From assembly GCF_949987535.1 (NCBI RefSeq), contig NC_080064.1:45527937-45591936 (forward strand): 64,000 bases of DNA, in the 5' to 3' direction. This stretch comes from Balaenoptera acutorostrata. Its lineage: Eukaryota; Chordata; Mammalia; Artiodactyla; Balaenopteridae. Shown piece after piece: positions 10,511-22,894 of this stretch; the first letter of the stretch is position 1, and each line of letters starts with the position of its first letter. The notes beneath the pieces are model-generated. The model had not been told where the DNA came from. It made no database searches and was given only the letters and a program-made list of their open reading frames with translations. The position numbers and the translations under genes were made by a program.

Positions 10511-11499
10511 TTTGGTGAGGCCAGGAACCAAGTCCTCTGACTTCCCTCCCCACCACACATACACACACATACCCACACACACAGCACTGCACACTTAGTC
10601 AGAACTCAGGGAACATTTGCTGAAGAAGTCACTTAACGAACTGGAACTGCAGGCAAAGATTCTCCAAATTTCCAAATTGCAGCAACAGCTCATTTAGTTA
10701 TTCTTTGCTGAGCACCTACCCTGATGCAAGTCCCATGCCTGAGCTAGGGACGTGGAGATCCTGCCTTTCCCTCAGAGAATTCACAGCTCCACCCTACCAG
10801 GACGGATGGGTTTGTGAAGCCTGGCAAAGCAATGAGAAGGTTAATCTACTCAATAGAACAGACCTCTTAAACGTGGTATGTGGCAGGACCTCTTTGCGGA
10901 TATACAGAATCCAGTGGGTATATACATTTTTTTTTTCCTAGAAGGAAACACAAGAAGTGTTAACAGTGGTTAAGGGAATGGAGGACTGGGGGGAAGCCTG
11001 TACTTTTCATTTTACATTTCTCTGAACTGTTTGTATTTTCTAACAATATATAGTTTCCTCTCTCCCTTTCAACAAGGGTTATTTAAGAGTAGTAAGATTA
11101 CAGACTGTAATTTTTTTCTTTATACTTTTAGTATGAAAATAAAATTCATTAATATTTTAATTGTCAAGAACAAAACAAAACAAAACAAATAAAATCCACT
11201 TCTCCCTTTAGCAAGCCAGGCAATAATGTGTGCTTTTTTACACTAACCAATGTGCCTGCTCAACACAGTCTGTCTTGTTTTGGGGTTTTTTTGGTTTTTA
11301 TTTTTGCCCTCTGGTCCCACATATGGTCTGTCTACTAGGTAACTCCATCTGTATCCATCTACCAAAACAAACATCATTATTTCTTCTCTGACTTTGTTCC
11401 TCCTCCTCTCCCATACTCCCGTATCTGATCTGCCATGAATACACCTAACAGTCCTCCTCCTCTCCATCCTCACTCCTCACTGCTACATCTCTTCCCAAC
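10511..11499. other. Intergenic DNA with a short CA tract
   Basis: A broken (CA)n tract lies at about 10554-10590. The rest is A/T-rich with a few poly-A and poly-T runs, and contains no exon-like frame and no repeat that I can name. Confidence 0.4.
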
Positions 11500-12092
11500 T
11501 CTTCTTCCTGCCTCCAGCTTCATCTTCTTCCCAATCATTCATTTTCCATACTGGTCTCCCTATAAATCTCTAAAATATAGATCTGACCATGTCACTTCCC
11601 TGTTTAAGCCTCATTAACAACTTCCAATGGCCATCTAAATAAAGTCAAACCATTTTCTCACTGCACCTCTTAGCTCTATCCTATGTTCCAAGTACCTTAG
11701 AATATTTTTCATCTCCTAGAACCTGGAACATATATTCATGCCTTCATAGCTTTGTATATGATGTTCCCTATGCTAACACTTTCCCTTTGGTTCACTCCTT
11801 CCTGAGAATCATTTAATACCCAGCTCAAGCATCACTTTTTCCCAGAAGACTTCCCTGAATCCTCTGGCTAGAATTATTTTCTTCCTGCATATTCTCACAG
11901 CAATCTCTGCTTCATTCTATCTCAGAACTTGTTACACTGCTTTATAATGACCTATCTGTCTCTCCCTCTAGACTGAGAGCTCTCTGAGAGCAGGAGCACC
12001 TTTTGCCTTTGTAACTCCAGAGCCTAGAACTGATTCAGGCACAAAGTCAGCACTAGGTAAGTGTTTATTGAATGTCGATTGAATTATTAAAG
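11500..12092 (+). repeat. L2 LINE, 3' part
   Basis: Follows the L2 3' pattern: tctgaccatgtcacttccct, then agcatcactttttcccagaa, then gacttccctgaatcctctgg, then the terminal agtcagcactaggtaagtgt with tttattgaatg. Untranslatable fossil. Confidence 0.75.
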
Positions 12093-12289
12093 AATGACCA
12101 CTACTTCCTTTGCTTGCCTGAATTTCTGGCTAAGTGCTTCTTCATCCTATTGTGACCTCCCCCCTCACCACCTTTATAAGCATATACTCAGAAAAAATAG
12201 ACATTTCTATGTCTAGGGTCTCCTGTGTCCTGGAGACATGAGGAAGACATGCTTATCCTGCCCCTATTTCTTGCAGCAAGGGAAGAATT

Positions 12290-12465
12290 AGCACTCACTG
12301 GGGAAACTCCTATGTGCCGGGTACTATGGCTGATAGTCTCCATACGTAATCTCATTTAATTCTGACAGCTCTGAGAAAAAGAGGATATCTTTCCTATCTT
12401 ATAGATGAAAAAAATAAAAGCTCAAAATTGATTTGCCAAAGTTCTCACGGTCAAAAGTGTCTGCC
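12290..12465 (-). repeat. MIR fragment
   Basis: Reverse MIR: ctatgtgccgggtactatgg, then gtaatctcatttaattctga, then ttatagatgaaaaaaat. The element ends shortly before an old L1 begins. Confidence 0.7.
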
Positions 12466-12964
12466 TCCCATACATCTATGGCCAACTGATCTTTGATACG
12501 AGTGCCAAGATTGCTCATTGAGGAAAGAATAATCTTTTCAACAAATGGTGCTAGGACAACTGGATATCTACATGCAAAAGAATGAAGTTGGATCCCTATC
12601 TCAAACCATATACAAAAAGTGACTCAAAATGGATCAATATCCTAAATATAAGAGCTAAAACCATAAAACACTTAGAAGAAAACATAGGGGTAATCTATGT
12701 GACCTTGGATTTGGCAATGGATTCTTAGATGTGACACCAAAAACACAAGCACAAAAGAAAAAAATAGATAAATTGACTTCATCAAAATTAAAAACCTTTG
12801 TGCATCAAAGAACATTATGAAGATAGTGAAAAAACAACTTAGAGAATGGGAGAAAAATATTTGCAAATCATGCAACTGATAAGAGTCTAGTATCCAGAAT
12901 ATATAAAGAACTCTTACAACTCAACAACAAAAACAACCCAATCAAAAAAATGAGCAAAAGACAT

Positions 12965-13272
12965 AGAGAATGGACTTGAGGACACGGGGAGGGGGGAAGG
13001 GTAAGCTGGGATGAAGTGAGAGAGTAGCACTGACATATATACACTACCAAATGTAAAATAGATAGCTAGTGGGAAGCAGCTGCACAGCACAGGGATGTCA
13101 GCTCGGTGCTTTGTGACCACCTAGAGGGGTGGGATAGGGAGGGTGGGAAGGAGGCGCAAGAGAGAGGGGATATGGGGATATATGTATACATATAGCTGAT
13201 TCACTTTGTCATACAGCAGAAACTAACACAATATTGTAAAGCAATTATACTCCAATAAAGATGTTAAAAAAA
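12965..13272 (+). mobile_element. Young L1, 5'-truncated 3' end
   Basis: Starts at agagaatggacttgagg, runs through tgtaaaatagatagctagtg and tcggtgctttgtgaccacct, and ends with ccaataaagatgttaaaaaa. The flanking TSD is aaatgagcaaaagac on the left and aaatgggcaaaggac on the right, both inside an older L1. Four close relatives occur elsewhere in the window. Confidence 0.85.
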
Positions 13273-13457
13273 AAATGGGCAAAGGACTTGAATAGACATC
13301 TCTGCAAAGAAGATACACAAATGGCCAACAAGTATGTACATGAAAAGATGCTCAACATTATTAGTTATTAGGGAAATGCAAATCAAAACCACAATGAGCT
13401 ATCACTTCACACCTATTAGGATGGCTATAATTTTAAAAATTAAAAATCAAAAGAACA

Positions 13458-13780
13458 GGGACTTCCCTGGTGGCGCAGTGGTTAAGAATCCACCTGCCAA
13501 TGCAGGGGACACGGGTTCGAGCCCTGGTCGGGGAAGATCCCACATGCCGCAGAGCAACTAAGCCCATGTGCCACAACTACTGAGCCTACACTCTAGAGCC
13601 CAGGAACCACAACTACTGAGCCTGCGTGCCACAACTACTGAAGCCTCTGCTCCTAGAGACTGTGCTCCACAACAAGAGAAGCCACTGCAATGAGAAGCCC
13701 CTGCACCACAACAAAGAGTAGCCCCCATTTGCCGCAACTAGAGAAAGTCCACGCGCAGCAACAAAGAGCCAACACAACCA

Positions 13781-13819
<39 letters not shown>

Positions 13820-13835
13820 ATTTATTTATTTTTAA
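13458..13835 (+). mobile_element. CHR-type SINE, long form
   Basis: Begins gggacttccctggtggcgca, contains the box B-like gggttcgagccctgg, and ends in a (taaa)n tail. TSD is aaatcaaaagaaca on the left and aaatcgaaagaaca on the right. It splits an old L1. Confidence 0.9.
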
Positions 13836-14574
13836 AAAATCGAAAGAACAGAAAATAACAAATATTGGCAAGGATGTGGAGAAAGTTGAGCCCTCATACA
13901 TTGCTGGTGGGAATGTAAAATCATTTAGCCACAACTGGAAAACAGTTTGACAATTCCTCAAAAAGTTAAACATGGAATTACCATATGACCCAGCAATTCT
14001 GCATCTAGTATATGCCCAAAAGAACATTGTTGTGAAAACAATCCAAATGTTCATCAAAGAATGAATGGATGAATGGATAAACAAATTGTGAAAAAATATA
14101 TGTAAAGGAATACTGTATATATGTAAAGTACTGACACATGCTACAACATGGATAAACCTCAAAAACATTACGCTAAGTGAAAGAAGCCAGACACAAAAGG
14201 CCATGTATTGTATGAGTCCACTTATATGAAATATCCAGAATAGGTAAATTCATAGGAGATAGAAAGCAGATTAGTGGTTGACAGGGGCTTGGGGGAGGGA
14301 CCAATGGGAAGTATCTGCTTAATGGGTATAGGTTTCCTTTTGAGGTAATGAAAAAATGCTGGCACTAGGTAGAGGTGGTGGTTACACAACATTGTGAATG
14401 TACTAAATGACACTGAATTGTTCACTTTTAAGTGGCTACTTTTATGTTATATGAATTTCACTGCAATAAAAAATTTTAATTTAATTAAAATTTAAAAGAT
14501 TATCTACCTGAGTCCAAAGCCTGGACTTTTCACTGCATTTCAGGACTGGGGGCAGTCCATAGAAGAGCTTCTAT

Positions 14575-14720
14575 AATGGTTGTGGCTCTGGCGCTATCAA
14601 GCTGAGGGACACGAGCAAGTCACCATCCCTGGTTCCTCGATACTACACCTGTCAAATAAAGGTGATAGTACCTGACCCACCAGGCTTCTGTGGAGACTCA
14701 ATGAGCAGGTGGAAAAAGGT
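14575..14720 (+). repeat. MIR fragment
   Basis: MIR from tggctctggcgctatcaagc, through acacctgtcaaataaaggtg, to ctgtggagactcaatgagca. Confidence 0.6.
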
Positions 14721-14838
14721 AAAATCAATTGGAAAATGAGAGGTAATGATGATGATTAATGAAATACCCAACTTACTTCTCCTACCATTTCTAGAATTCA
14801 TCTTATAACTTGAAGATGCTCTTTTAAAAAACAAATCA

Positions 14839-15179
14839 GGGACTTCCCTGGTGGTGCAGTGGTTGAGAACCTGCCTGCCGGTGCAGGGGACACAGGTTCG
14901 ATCCCTGGTCCAGGAAGATCCCATCTGCCACGGAGCCACTAAACCTTTGCATCACAACTACAGAGCCTGAGCTCTAGAGCCCACGAGCCACAACTACTGA
15001 GCCTGAGTGCCACGACTACTGAGCCCACATGCTACAACTACTGAAGCCCGTGTGCCGAGAGCCTGTGCTCCACAGCAAGAGAAGCCACTGCAATGAGAAG
15101 CCCATGCACAGCAATGAAGACCCAACACAGCCAAAAAATTTTTTTAAATTTTTTATTTAAAAAATAAAATAAAATAAAA
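14839..15179 (+). mobile_element. CHR-type SINE, long form
   Basis: Begins gggacttccctggtggtgca and ends in an A/T-rich tail with (taaaa)n. TSD is aacaaatca on the left and accaaatca on the right. Confidence 0.85.
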
Positions 15180-15550
15180 ACCAAATCAAACAAACAAACA
15201 AAAACCTGGAGAATCCCAATATGGAACACAGTCACAAGAGGCCAAAGATGATGTTTTATATGAAAACTCATATATGATTAGAGAATAAGAACCAATTTAG
15301 GAATAGAAAGAAACTTTCTTAACTAGATAAGGGCAGCAACAAAAACAAAACAAAACCTACAGCTAACATCACACACTTACACTACACTTAGTGGTAGAGA
15401 CTGAATGCTTTCCCCCTGAGATCCAGAACATGGTAAGGATATCTACCTTCACTATTCCTGTTCAACATCATACTGGAAGTCCTAGCAAGTGCAGTAAGGC
15501 AAGAAAATAAATAAAGAAAAAGGCATACAGCAGAAAACTATAAGACACTG

Positions 15551-17342
15551 ATGAAAGAAATTAAAGATGATGCAAACAGATGGAGAGATATACCATGCTC
15601 TTGGACTGGAAGAATCAACATTATGAAAATGACTCTACTACCCAAAGCAATCTACAGATTCAATGCAATCCCTATCAAATTACCAATGGCATTTTTTACA
15701 GAACTAGAACAAGAAATTTCACACTTTGTATGGAAACACAAAAGACCCTGAATAGCCAAAGCAATCTTGAGAAAGAAAAACGGAGCTGGAGGAATCAGGC
15801 TCCTGGACTTCAGACTATACTACAAAGCTACAGTAATCAAGACAGCATGGTACTGGCACAAAAACAGAAATATAGATCAATGGAACAAGATAGAAAGCCC
15901 AGAAATAAACCCACACACATATGGTCACCTTATCTTTGATAAAGGATGCAGGAATATATGATAGAGAAAAGACAGTCTCTTCAATAAGTGGTGCTGGGAA
16001 AACTGGACAGCTACAGGTAAAAGAATGAAATTAGAACACTCCCTAACACCAAACACAAAAATAAACTCAAAATGGATTAAAGACCTAAATGTAAGGCCAG
16101 ACACTGTAAAACTCTTAGAGGAAAACATAGGCAGAACACTCTATGACATAAATCACAGCAAGATCCTTTTTGATGCACCTCGTAGAGTAAGGGAAATAAA
16201 AACAAAAATAAACAAATGGAACCTAATGAAACTTAAAAGCTTTTGTACAGCAAAGGAAACCATAAACAAGACAAAAAGACAACCCTCAGAATGGGAGAAA
16301 ATATTTGCAAGCAAAGTAACTGACAAAGGATTAATCTCCAAAATATACAAGCAGCTCATGCAGCTCAATATCAAAAACACAAACAACCCAATCCAAAAAT
16401 GGGCAGAAGACCTAAATAGACGTTTCTCCAAAGAAGATATACAGATTGTCAACAAACACATGAATGGATGCTCAACATCACTAATCGTTAGAGAAATGCA
16501 AATCAAAATTACAATGAGGGGACTTCCCTGGTGACGCAGTGGTTGAAAGTCCACCTGCCAATGCAGGGGACATGGGTTTGAGCTCTGGTCCGGGAAGATC
16601 CCACATGCCACAGAGTAACTAAGCCTGGGTGCCACAACTACTGAGACTGCGTGTCACAACTACTGAAGCCCACATGGTTAGAGCCTGTGCTCCACAACAA
16701 GAGAAGCCACCGCAATGAGAAGCCCACACACCGCAACAAAGAGTAGCCCCCGCTCGCCACAACTAGAGAAAACCCACATGCAGCAACGAAGACCCAACGC
16801 GGCCATAAATAAATAAATAAGTAAATAAATTTATTTTAAAAAACTACAATGAGGTATCACCTCACCCCGGTCAGAATGGCCATCATAGAAAATCTACAAA
16901 CAATAAATGCTGAAGAGGGTGTGGAGAAAAGGGAACCCTCTTGCACTGTTGGTGGGAATGTAAATTGATACAGTCACTATGGAGAACAGTACGGAGGTTC
17001 CTTAAAAAACTAAAAATAGAACTACCATATGACCCAGCAATCCCACTACTGGGCATATACCCTGAGAAAACCATAATTCAAAAAGAGTCATGTACCACAA
17101 TGTTCATTGCAGCACTATTTACAATAGCCAGGGCATGGAAGCAACCTAAGTGTCCATCAACAGATGAATGGATAAAGAAGATGTGGCACATATATACAAT
17201 GGAATATTACTCAGCCATAAAAAGAAACGAAATTGAGTTATTTGTAGTGAGGTGGATGGACCTAGAGTCTGTCATACAGAGTGAAGTAAGTCAGAAAGAG
17301 AAAGACAAATACCGTATGCTAACACATATATATGGAATCTAA
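15551..17342 (+). pseudogene. L1 ORF2 C-terminal fragment, broken
   Basis: Within the young L1, successive frames carry ORF2 C-terminal sequence. One frame covers 15551-15751 (ending HFVWKHKRP, then a stop), another 15767-15961, another 16025-16518 up to a SINE insertion, and another 16941-17342 ([20 protein letters not shown] and the motif MWHIYTMEYYSAIKRNEIE). The true ORF2 stop lies just before the 3' UTR near 17343. The N-terminal endonuclease and most of the reverse transcriptase are missing through 5' truncation. In-frame stops, frameshifts and the SINE leave no functional protein. Confidence 0.8.
16519..16842 (+). mobile_element. CHR-type SINE, long form
   Basis: Begins ggacttccctggtgacgcag and ends with (taaa)n. 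TSD is aaaattacaatgagg on the left and aaaactacaatgagg on the right. It lies inside the ORF2 fragment of the young L1, so it is the third layer of this stack. Confidence 0.9.
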
Positions 17343-19739
17343 AAAAAAAAAAAAAAAGGTTCTGAAGAACCTAGGGGCAGGACAGGAATAAAGATGCAGA
17401 CGTAGAGAATGGACTTGAGGACATGGGGAGGGGGAAGGGTAAGCTGGGACGAAGTGAGAGAGTGGCGTGGACATATATACACTACCAAATGTAAAATAGA
17501 TAGCTAGTGGGAAGCAGCCGCATAGCACAGGAGATCAGCTCGGTGCTTTGTGACCACCTAGAGGGGTGGGATAGGGAGGGTGGGAAGGAGACACAAGAGG
17601 GAGGGGATATGGGGATATATGTGTACGTATAGCTGATTCACTTTGTTATACAGCAGAAACTAACACAACATTGTAAAGCAATTATACTCCAATAAAGATG
17701 TTTTTTTAAAAAAAGAAGGCATACAGGTTGCAAAGGAAAAAATAAAACTGTTGGCAGGCAACCTAATCATCTATGTAGAAAATTCCATGGGATCTACGAA
17801 AACAGGTTCCTCCTAGAACTAATAAATGAGTTTATTGAGATTGCAGGATATAAGATTAATATACAAAAATCCATTGTATTTACATATACTAGCAATAAAC
17901 AATTAGAAATGAAATTTTAAAAATACCATTTATAATAGCACTGAAAATTATATACTTAGATATTAATCTAACAAAACATGCAAAATTCATATGGTGAAAA
18001 CCATGAAACTGATGAAAGAAATCACAGAAAATATGTAAATGAATGAAGAGGTGTATTGTGTTCATGGTTTGAAAGATTCAATATTGTTAAGATGTCAACT
18101 CTCCCCAAATTAATCTGTAGATTCAACATAACTTCAACCAAGACCCTAGCTGGATTTTTTAAATAGAAATCAACAAACTAATCCTAAAATTTATTTGGAA
18201 AGGAGCTAGAATAGCCAAAACAATTTTGAAAAAGAAGAACAAAATTGGAGGACTCACTATTTGATTCTAAAACTCACTATAAGGCTACAGTAATCAAGAC
18301 TGTGATAGTGGCAAAAAACATAGATTACATAGATCAATGGAACAGAATATTCCTATTCTATGGAACCCACATATGGTCATATGCTTTTGTCAAAGGTACA
18401 AAAGCAATTCAGTGGAGAAATAATAGTCCTTTAACAAACAGTGCTGGAAAGGCTGCACAGACATGTGTAAAAAAACGAACCTCAACCTATACTTCACACA
18501 TTATGCAAAAATTAACCCCAAATGGACCAAAATGCAAAGCTATCACTTCTAGAAGAACACATAGAGAAAATCTTTGTGATCTCAGGTTAAGTTAAAAAGT
18601 AGTTAGATAATGATGCCAAAAGCACAATCCAGAAAATAAAAAATTATTAAATGGGACTTCATCAAAAATCTAAAATTTTTGCTCTGTAAAAGATACTGGC
18701 TGTTAAGAGAATGAAAAGACAAGCCACAGACTGGGAGAAAATATTTGTAAATCATTTATCCAACAAATGACTTGTATTCAGAATATATAAAGACCTCTTA
18801 CAACTTAATAACAAGAGAACAAACAAATTTTCTAAATGTGCAAAAGATTTAAACAAGCATTTCACCAAAAAAATATGAAGATGGAAAGATGAAAAGATGC
18901 TCAGCATTAGGGAATGAAAAGTATAAGCATATTGAGATACCACTACACACCTTCAGAATGATTAAAATTTAAAAATAAAACAAAAACTAACAATATCAAA
19001 TGCTGGCAAGGGTATGGAACAACTGGAACTCTCATACCTTGCTGGTAGAAATGCAAAAGGCACAACCACTCTGGAAAACAGTTTGATATTTTCTTATAAA
19101 GTTAAACTTAATACTTATCATATAACTCAGATAATCCAGCAATTCCATTCCCAATATTTACCCAAGTGAAATGAAAACCTATGTTTACACGAAAACCTGT
19201 ACATGAAGATTTTTAGCAGCTTTATTTGTAATCCTCAAAAATGGGAAACCAAATGTCCTCAACTGCAGAAAGAACAAACTGTGGTAAATCCACAGAATGG
19301 AATACTACTCAGCAATAGTATGGAATTAACTATTGGTATTCATAACAATGTGGATGAATCTCAAATGCATTATGCTAAGTAAAAAAAGCCAGGATCAAAA
19401 GACTACAGACTGTATGGATTCCATTTCTGTGACATTCTGGAAAAGGCAAAATTACAGAGAACAGATCAATGGTTGCTAGGAATTAAGAATTGAGATAAAT
19501 TTGACTGCAAAGGAATAAGGAAATTTGGGGGAGGTAGGGTCAGTGAGATAATTGTTCTGTATCTTGGTGTTTACATGATTCTATGCTTTTGTCAAAACTT
19601 GTAGATATGTACATTGAATTTTACTGTATGTAAATTTAAAACAAAAGATTCAAGTTGATTATTCCTAAAAGTAGTCTCTTCTGAATGAAGCTTCAGTTTA
19701 ATCAGACTGTCTCTAGAAATAGAAACTCTTAAACGGCTT

Positions 19740-20255
19740 GAGAAGCCAAGTTCTACTAAACTCATTTTCTCCCTGTCTTGCTCTCCTTTCTCCTCTCCTC
19801 ATCCTGTGTTTTCTCTTACGTGAATGATGACACCACCAAGCTGGGACCTTGGGAGTTATCCTAGGCTCCTTTCTCTCTCTTCACCTATGTTCAGACTCCA
19901 AGGCCTGTGATTCCTACCTCCAATGTACCTTCTGTAAGTGCTCCTTCTCTCCATCTCCACATGTGTGGCCCTTGCAAGCTTCATCGTCTCTAGCCTGAAC
20001 CACTGGACCGGCTTCTCATCTGGGTCTCCCTGCTTCCAGCCTGGCCCTTCCAATCCATCCTCCTCCCTGCAACGAGTGGTCTTTCTAAATCACTGATCCA
20101 ACCATGTTGCTGTCCTAGCTTAAAGCCTTCTGAGTGCCCCTGGCTCTTTGGGGGCAGGAATTGTTTCATTTGCCTCTGCAGCTCTAGTATGAAGCACAGG
20201 GCCTACCATCCATGCACATTCAGTGAATGATGGTTGAATAAATGCATAAGTTAAT
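19740..20255 (+). repeat. L2 LINE, 3' part
   Basis: L2 pattern: ttctcatctgggtctccctg, then ctgatccaaccatgttgctg, then the terminal cattcagtgaatgatggttg with aataaatg. Confidence 0.65.
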
Positions 20256-20354
20256 GAAGGAGTTATTAAAGGATGTGCAAGCCCTCAAGAAACCCATTCA
20301 GAGAAGTCAGAAGACAATGGCTAAGAGTGCAAGGAGGAAGCACCAAGGTTTGTA

Positions 20355-21340
20355 TCCCAATCTCTTTCCTTGTCCAACAGTATTGATTGAGTACCTACCA
20401 TGTCCCAGGCACTGTCCTAGGTGCCAGAGATTCATGGAGGTTCCGACTGGTGGAGGACAAAAAGTAATCAACTAGGACTTCCCTGGTGGTGCAGTGGTTA
20501 AGAATCCGCCTGCCAATGCAGGGGACACGGGTTCAAGCCCTGGTCCGGGAAGATCCCACATGCCACGGAGCAACTAAGCCCATGCACCACAACTACTGAT
20601 GCCTCCGTGCCTAGAGCCCATGCTCCGCAACAAGAGAAGCCACAGCAATGAGAAGTCCATGCACCGCAACGAAGAGCAGCCCCCGCTCACCACAACTAGA
20701 GAAAGCCCGCGCACAACAACGAAGACCCAATGCAGCCAAAAATCAATAAATTAAATTTAAAAAAAAAGTATTCAACTAATCATACAAATGAATGCATACT
20801 TACAAACAAGGAGAAATGCCCCATGCTATGAGAGGATGTGAAGTGGGGAGGGGGGGTCGGAGGCTTGCCGGAGTCTAAAGGGACAAGGAAGTCTTCCCTG
20901 AGAGGTGATGATTAAACTAGAATCTAAGAGGATAAGAAGTTAATTGTCGTAGAGTTGAGGAAAAGCTTTCCAGAAGATGGAGGAGTACGTGCAAAAGGTG
21001 CAAATGTTTTGAAATGAGAGGAATAATATTCCTTCCAGGCAACAAAAGAGAGGCAGTGTGATTGGAGCCACAGAGTGAGAGGAGGGAAGGCATCAGGTGA
21101 GACTGGGAAAGAGAAAGGGCTGGGTGCAAAATCAGTGAAGGACTCTGGGTTGGACACTGATATGATCAGATCTGTTCTGAAAATATCATTCTAGCTGTTG
21201 TGTGGAAAATGGATTGAGAAAGCAGCAAGGGTGGATAATGGAAGACTAGTGAGGAGATAATCCCAGAGAGAGATGCTGAGGAGCCAGGGGTTGGTGCAGA
21301 TGGGGAGAGGTGGCTGGAATGCGGCTTCGTTAAGGAAGAA
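20355..21340 (-). repeat. L2 LINE, reverse
   Basis: Reverse L2 from its 3' end (ttgattgagtacctaccatg, then tcccaggcactgtcctaggt) through gaagtcttccctgagaggtg and ttctagctgttgtgtggaaa. It is split by a CHR SINE at 20474-20764. Confidence 0.75.
20474..20764 (+). mobile_element. CHR-type SINE, long form
   Basis: Starts aggacttccctggtggtgca and ends in poly-A. The 14-bp TSD is aaagtaatcaacta on the left (20461-20474) and aaagtattcaacta on the right. The host is an L2. Confidence 0.9.
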
Positions 21341-21719
21341 AACTAGACAAGCCTGGTGATGGGAGAGAAGAGAAAGGAGAAGCTGAGTATCTGGAAGAAG
21401 AGTAGTTTTAGAGTTTGGAACTTCCCCTGGGTGGCCCAAGGCATTCTTCATCCTTAAGGGTGATTTTCTAGAAGCAAAGTGTCACAATTAACAGGCCATT
21501 AAGTTATACCCCTTCCTCACTCTCATTATTATTCAACTGCTTTTCCATAACAACTTTAGTTGGTTTCCAGCACATCATTGTATTTGTAGGGAAACAGAAT
21601 CAGACTTAATATAAAATGCACATCAAATGCTTCTAATGAAGACAATAAGAATTGACAGCTTGAAAAGTTGTGAGGGACAGTTTGGGTTGTCTGTTTAGAA
21701 GGGGCCTGTTATTTATGGA
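21341..21719. other. Intergenic, nothing recognised
   Basis: Short unassigned stretch between an L2 and a MIR. No gene or repeat signal was seen. Confidence 0.4.
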
Positions 21720-21965
21720 AGCACAGAGTACCATGCCCTGTGGCAGGTTCTTTTATGTAAATTACTGCAGATGACACTACATATATACATTTAATACAGA
21801 CAACAACCTATGAAGAGAGTGGTATTGTTCCTATTATAGATGAGGAAAATGAGACCCAAATAAGTTAAGTGACTTGCCCAAGGTTTCAACTAGCAAGTGG
21901 CAGATTCAGGGTTCAGCCCTAGGTCTGCTTGACCCTAAATACCATGGTCTTTCTGTCATGCCACT
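21720..21965 (-). repeat. MIR SINE, long fragment
   Basis: Reverse MIR: tattatagatgaggaaaatg, then taagtgacttgcccaaggtt, then caactagcaagtggcagatt, then ggtctttctgtcatgccact at the tRNA-like end. Confidence 0.8.
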
Positions 21966-22684
21966 GTACCTCATCTCCAACTGAACTGGAACACCCTCTG
22001 TCACCTGACCTTTCTTTTCCTTTCATCCAGAACGCCTTTGTGGCTGACCATTCCTACCTGGACCCATCCAGATCTCCAAGGTGCACCTCAAATGGCCCCT
22101 TCTCCACATAACCTGCTTCCCCTCCCAACCAAACACTAGCACACAAAGCCCCTCTCAGAGCATTTATTTTCTGCCTTGTTACATACCCAATTATAAACTA
22201 TAGACCACTTGAAGGCACAGACTTTCTATGTGTATGAGAGATAATCAGTGGTGTGTGGATTTGAACACATGTACTAAATTGTTTGAAGAGGTGAAAAAGT
22301 TGGCAAATGTGGCTACGACAAATGTATATATGGAGTAAGGAATGAGATAGTTGATTATTAACATTTTTATTAATTAATATTTTAATTTGTTAAAGTAAAT
22401 ATCAAGTTCATCCAGTATACACTAGTATTATGTAATTCATATACTTCTTTTTGAGCCAGTATTAAAATCATAGATACCTATAGGCAGAAAGCATTCTGAA
22501 AAATAGAAGAATGGAATGGTATTCATGAATAAGTTTTAAATGAATCTTTCAATTACAAAAATCAATTTTAAGACATTTGATAGACATCTTCTTACCATAA
22601 TATTTTCTTCTAAGACTTTTTATCTCTTTTGTGAAAAATATACTTACCTTACTATGTGACAAACTCAAAGACTCATGCAAAATT
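21966..22684. other. Intergenic, possible L2 trace then A/T-rich DNA
   Basis: Positions 21970-22200 have L2-like composition (tgcttcccctcccaaccaaa, then cagagcatttattttctgcc). The remainder is A/T-rich and unassigned. Confidence 0.4.
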
Positions 22685-22810
22685 AGTCAGAAGGGAACTT
22701 AAAAATCATTCAGTCCAATTCTTTTATTTTGCAGTTGAAATAGAGGTTTAGTGATGAAATCTTAGCTCAAAGTCACACAGCTAGATGATGCCAGACTAGA
22801 ACTTGCTTCT
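22685..22810 (-). repeat. MIR-like fragment
   Basis: Reverse MIR features: gtccaattcttttattttgc, then gaaatagaggtttagtga, then aaagtcacacagctagatga. Confidence 0.55.
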
Positions 22811-22894
22811 TCCAAAATCAAACTTCAAACTCTGGAGAAGAGACTGCTCACAACCTATGTTAATATTCATTTAGAGCCCCAGTAACAGAATCCC

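Larger units (their letters stand above)
12466..14500 (+). repeat. Old L1 (ORF2 3' region and 3' end), interrupted twice
   Basis: Decayed L1 with the ORF2 C-terminal landmarks in order: gccaactgatctttgatacg, gtgctaggacaactggatat, caaaatggatcaatatccta, gtgggaatgtaaaatcattt, gaattaccatatgacccagc, and a 3' end near 14480 with aataaaa. It is split by a younger L1 3' end (12965-13272) and by a CHR SINE (13458-13835). Only stop-riddled ORF2 pieces remain. Confidence 0.85.
15532..17712 (+). mobile_element. Young L1, about 2.2 kb, 5'-truncated
   Basis: Contains the ORF2 C-terminal region plus the 3' UTR (gaatggacttgaggacatgg through ccaataaagatg). TSD is aaaaggcatacag on the left (15519-15531) and agaaggcatacag on the right, placing the insertion inside an older L1. 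A CHR SINE (16519-16842) interrupts it. Confidence 0.85.
15430..19660 (+). repeat. Old L1 (ORF2 to 3' end), split by a younger L1
   Basis: Decayed L1 in two parts, 15430-15531 and 17713-19660. The left part has ctgttcaacatcatactgga. The right part continues the same element with atgtagaaaattccatggga, atacaaaaatccattgtatt, gaatggaatactactcagca and a degraded 3' end. A younger L1 with its own TSD separates them. Reading frames are broken throughout. Confidence 0.8.

Noticed and set aside
13458..13560. tRNA gene candidates in the SINE heads (gggttcgagccctgg looks like box B)
   Set aside because: The motif is the inherited pol III promoter of tRNA-derived SINEs. No cloverleaf-competent intact tRNA is present.
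13653..14204. 183-aa minus-strand open frame
   Set aside because: It spans a SINE and the antisense of an old L1. The low-complexity FIYLFIYLFIYLF stretch is the reverse of the SINE's (taaa)n tail.
15551..17342. Reading frames with clear protein homology that might be taken for host genes
   Set aside because: They are L1 ORF2 C-terminal fragments interrupted by stops, frameshifts and a SINE.
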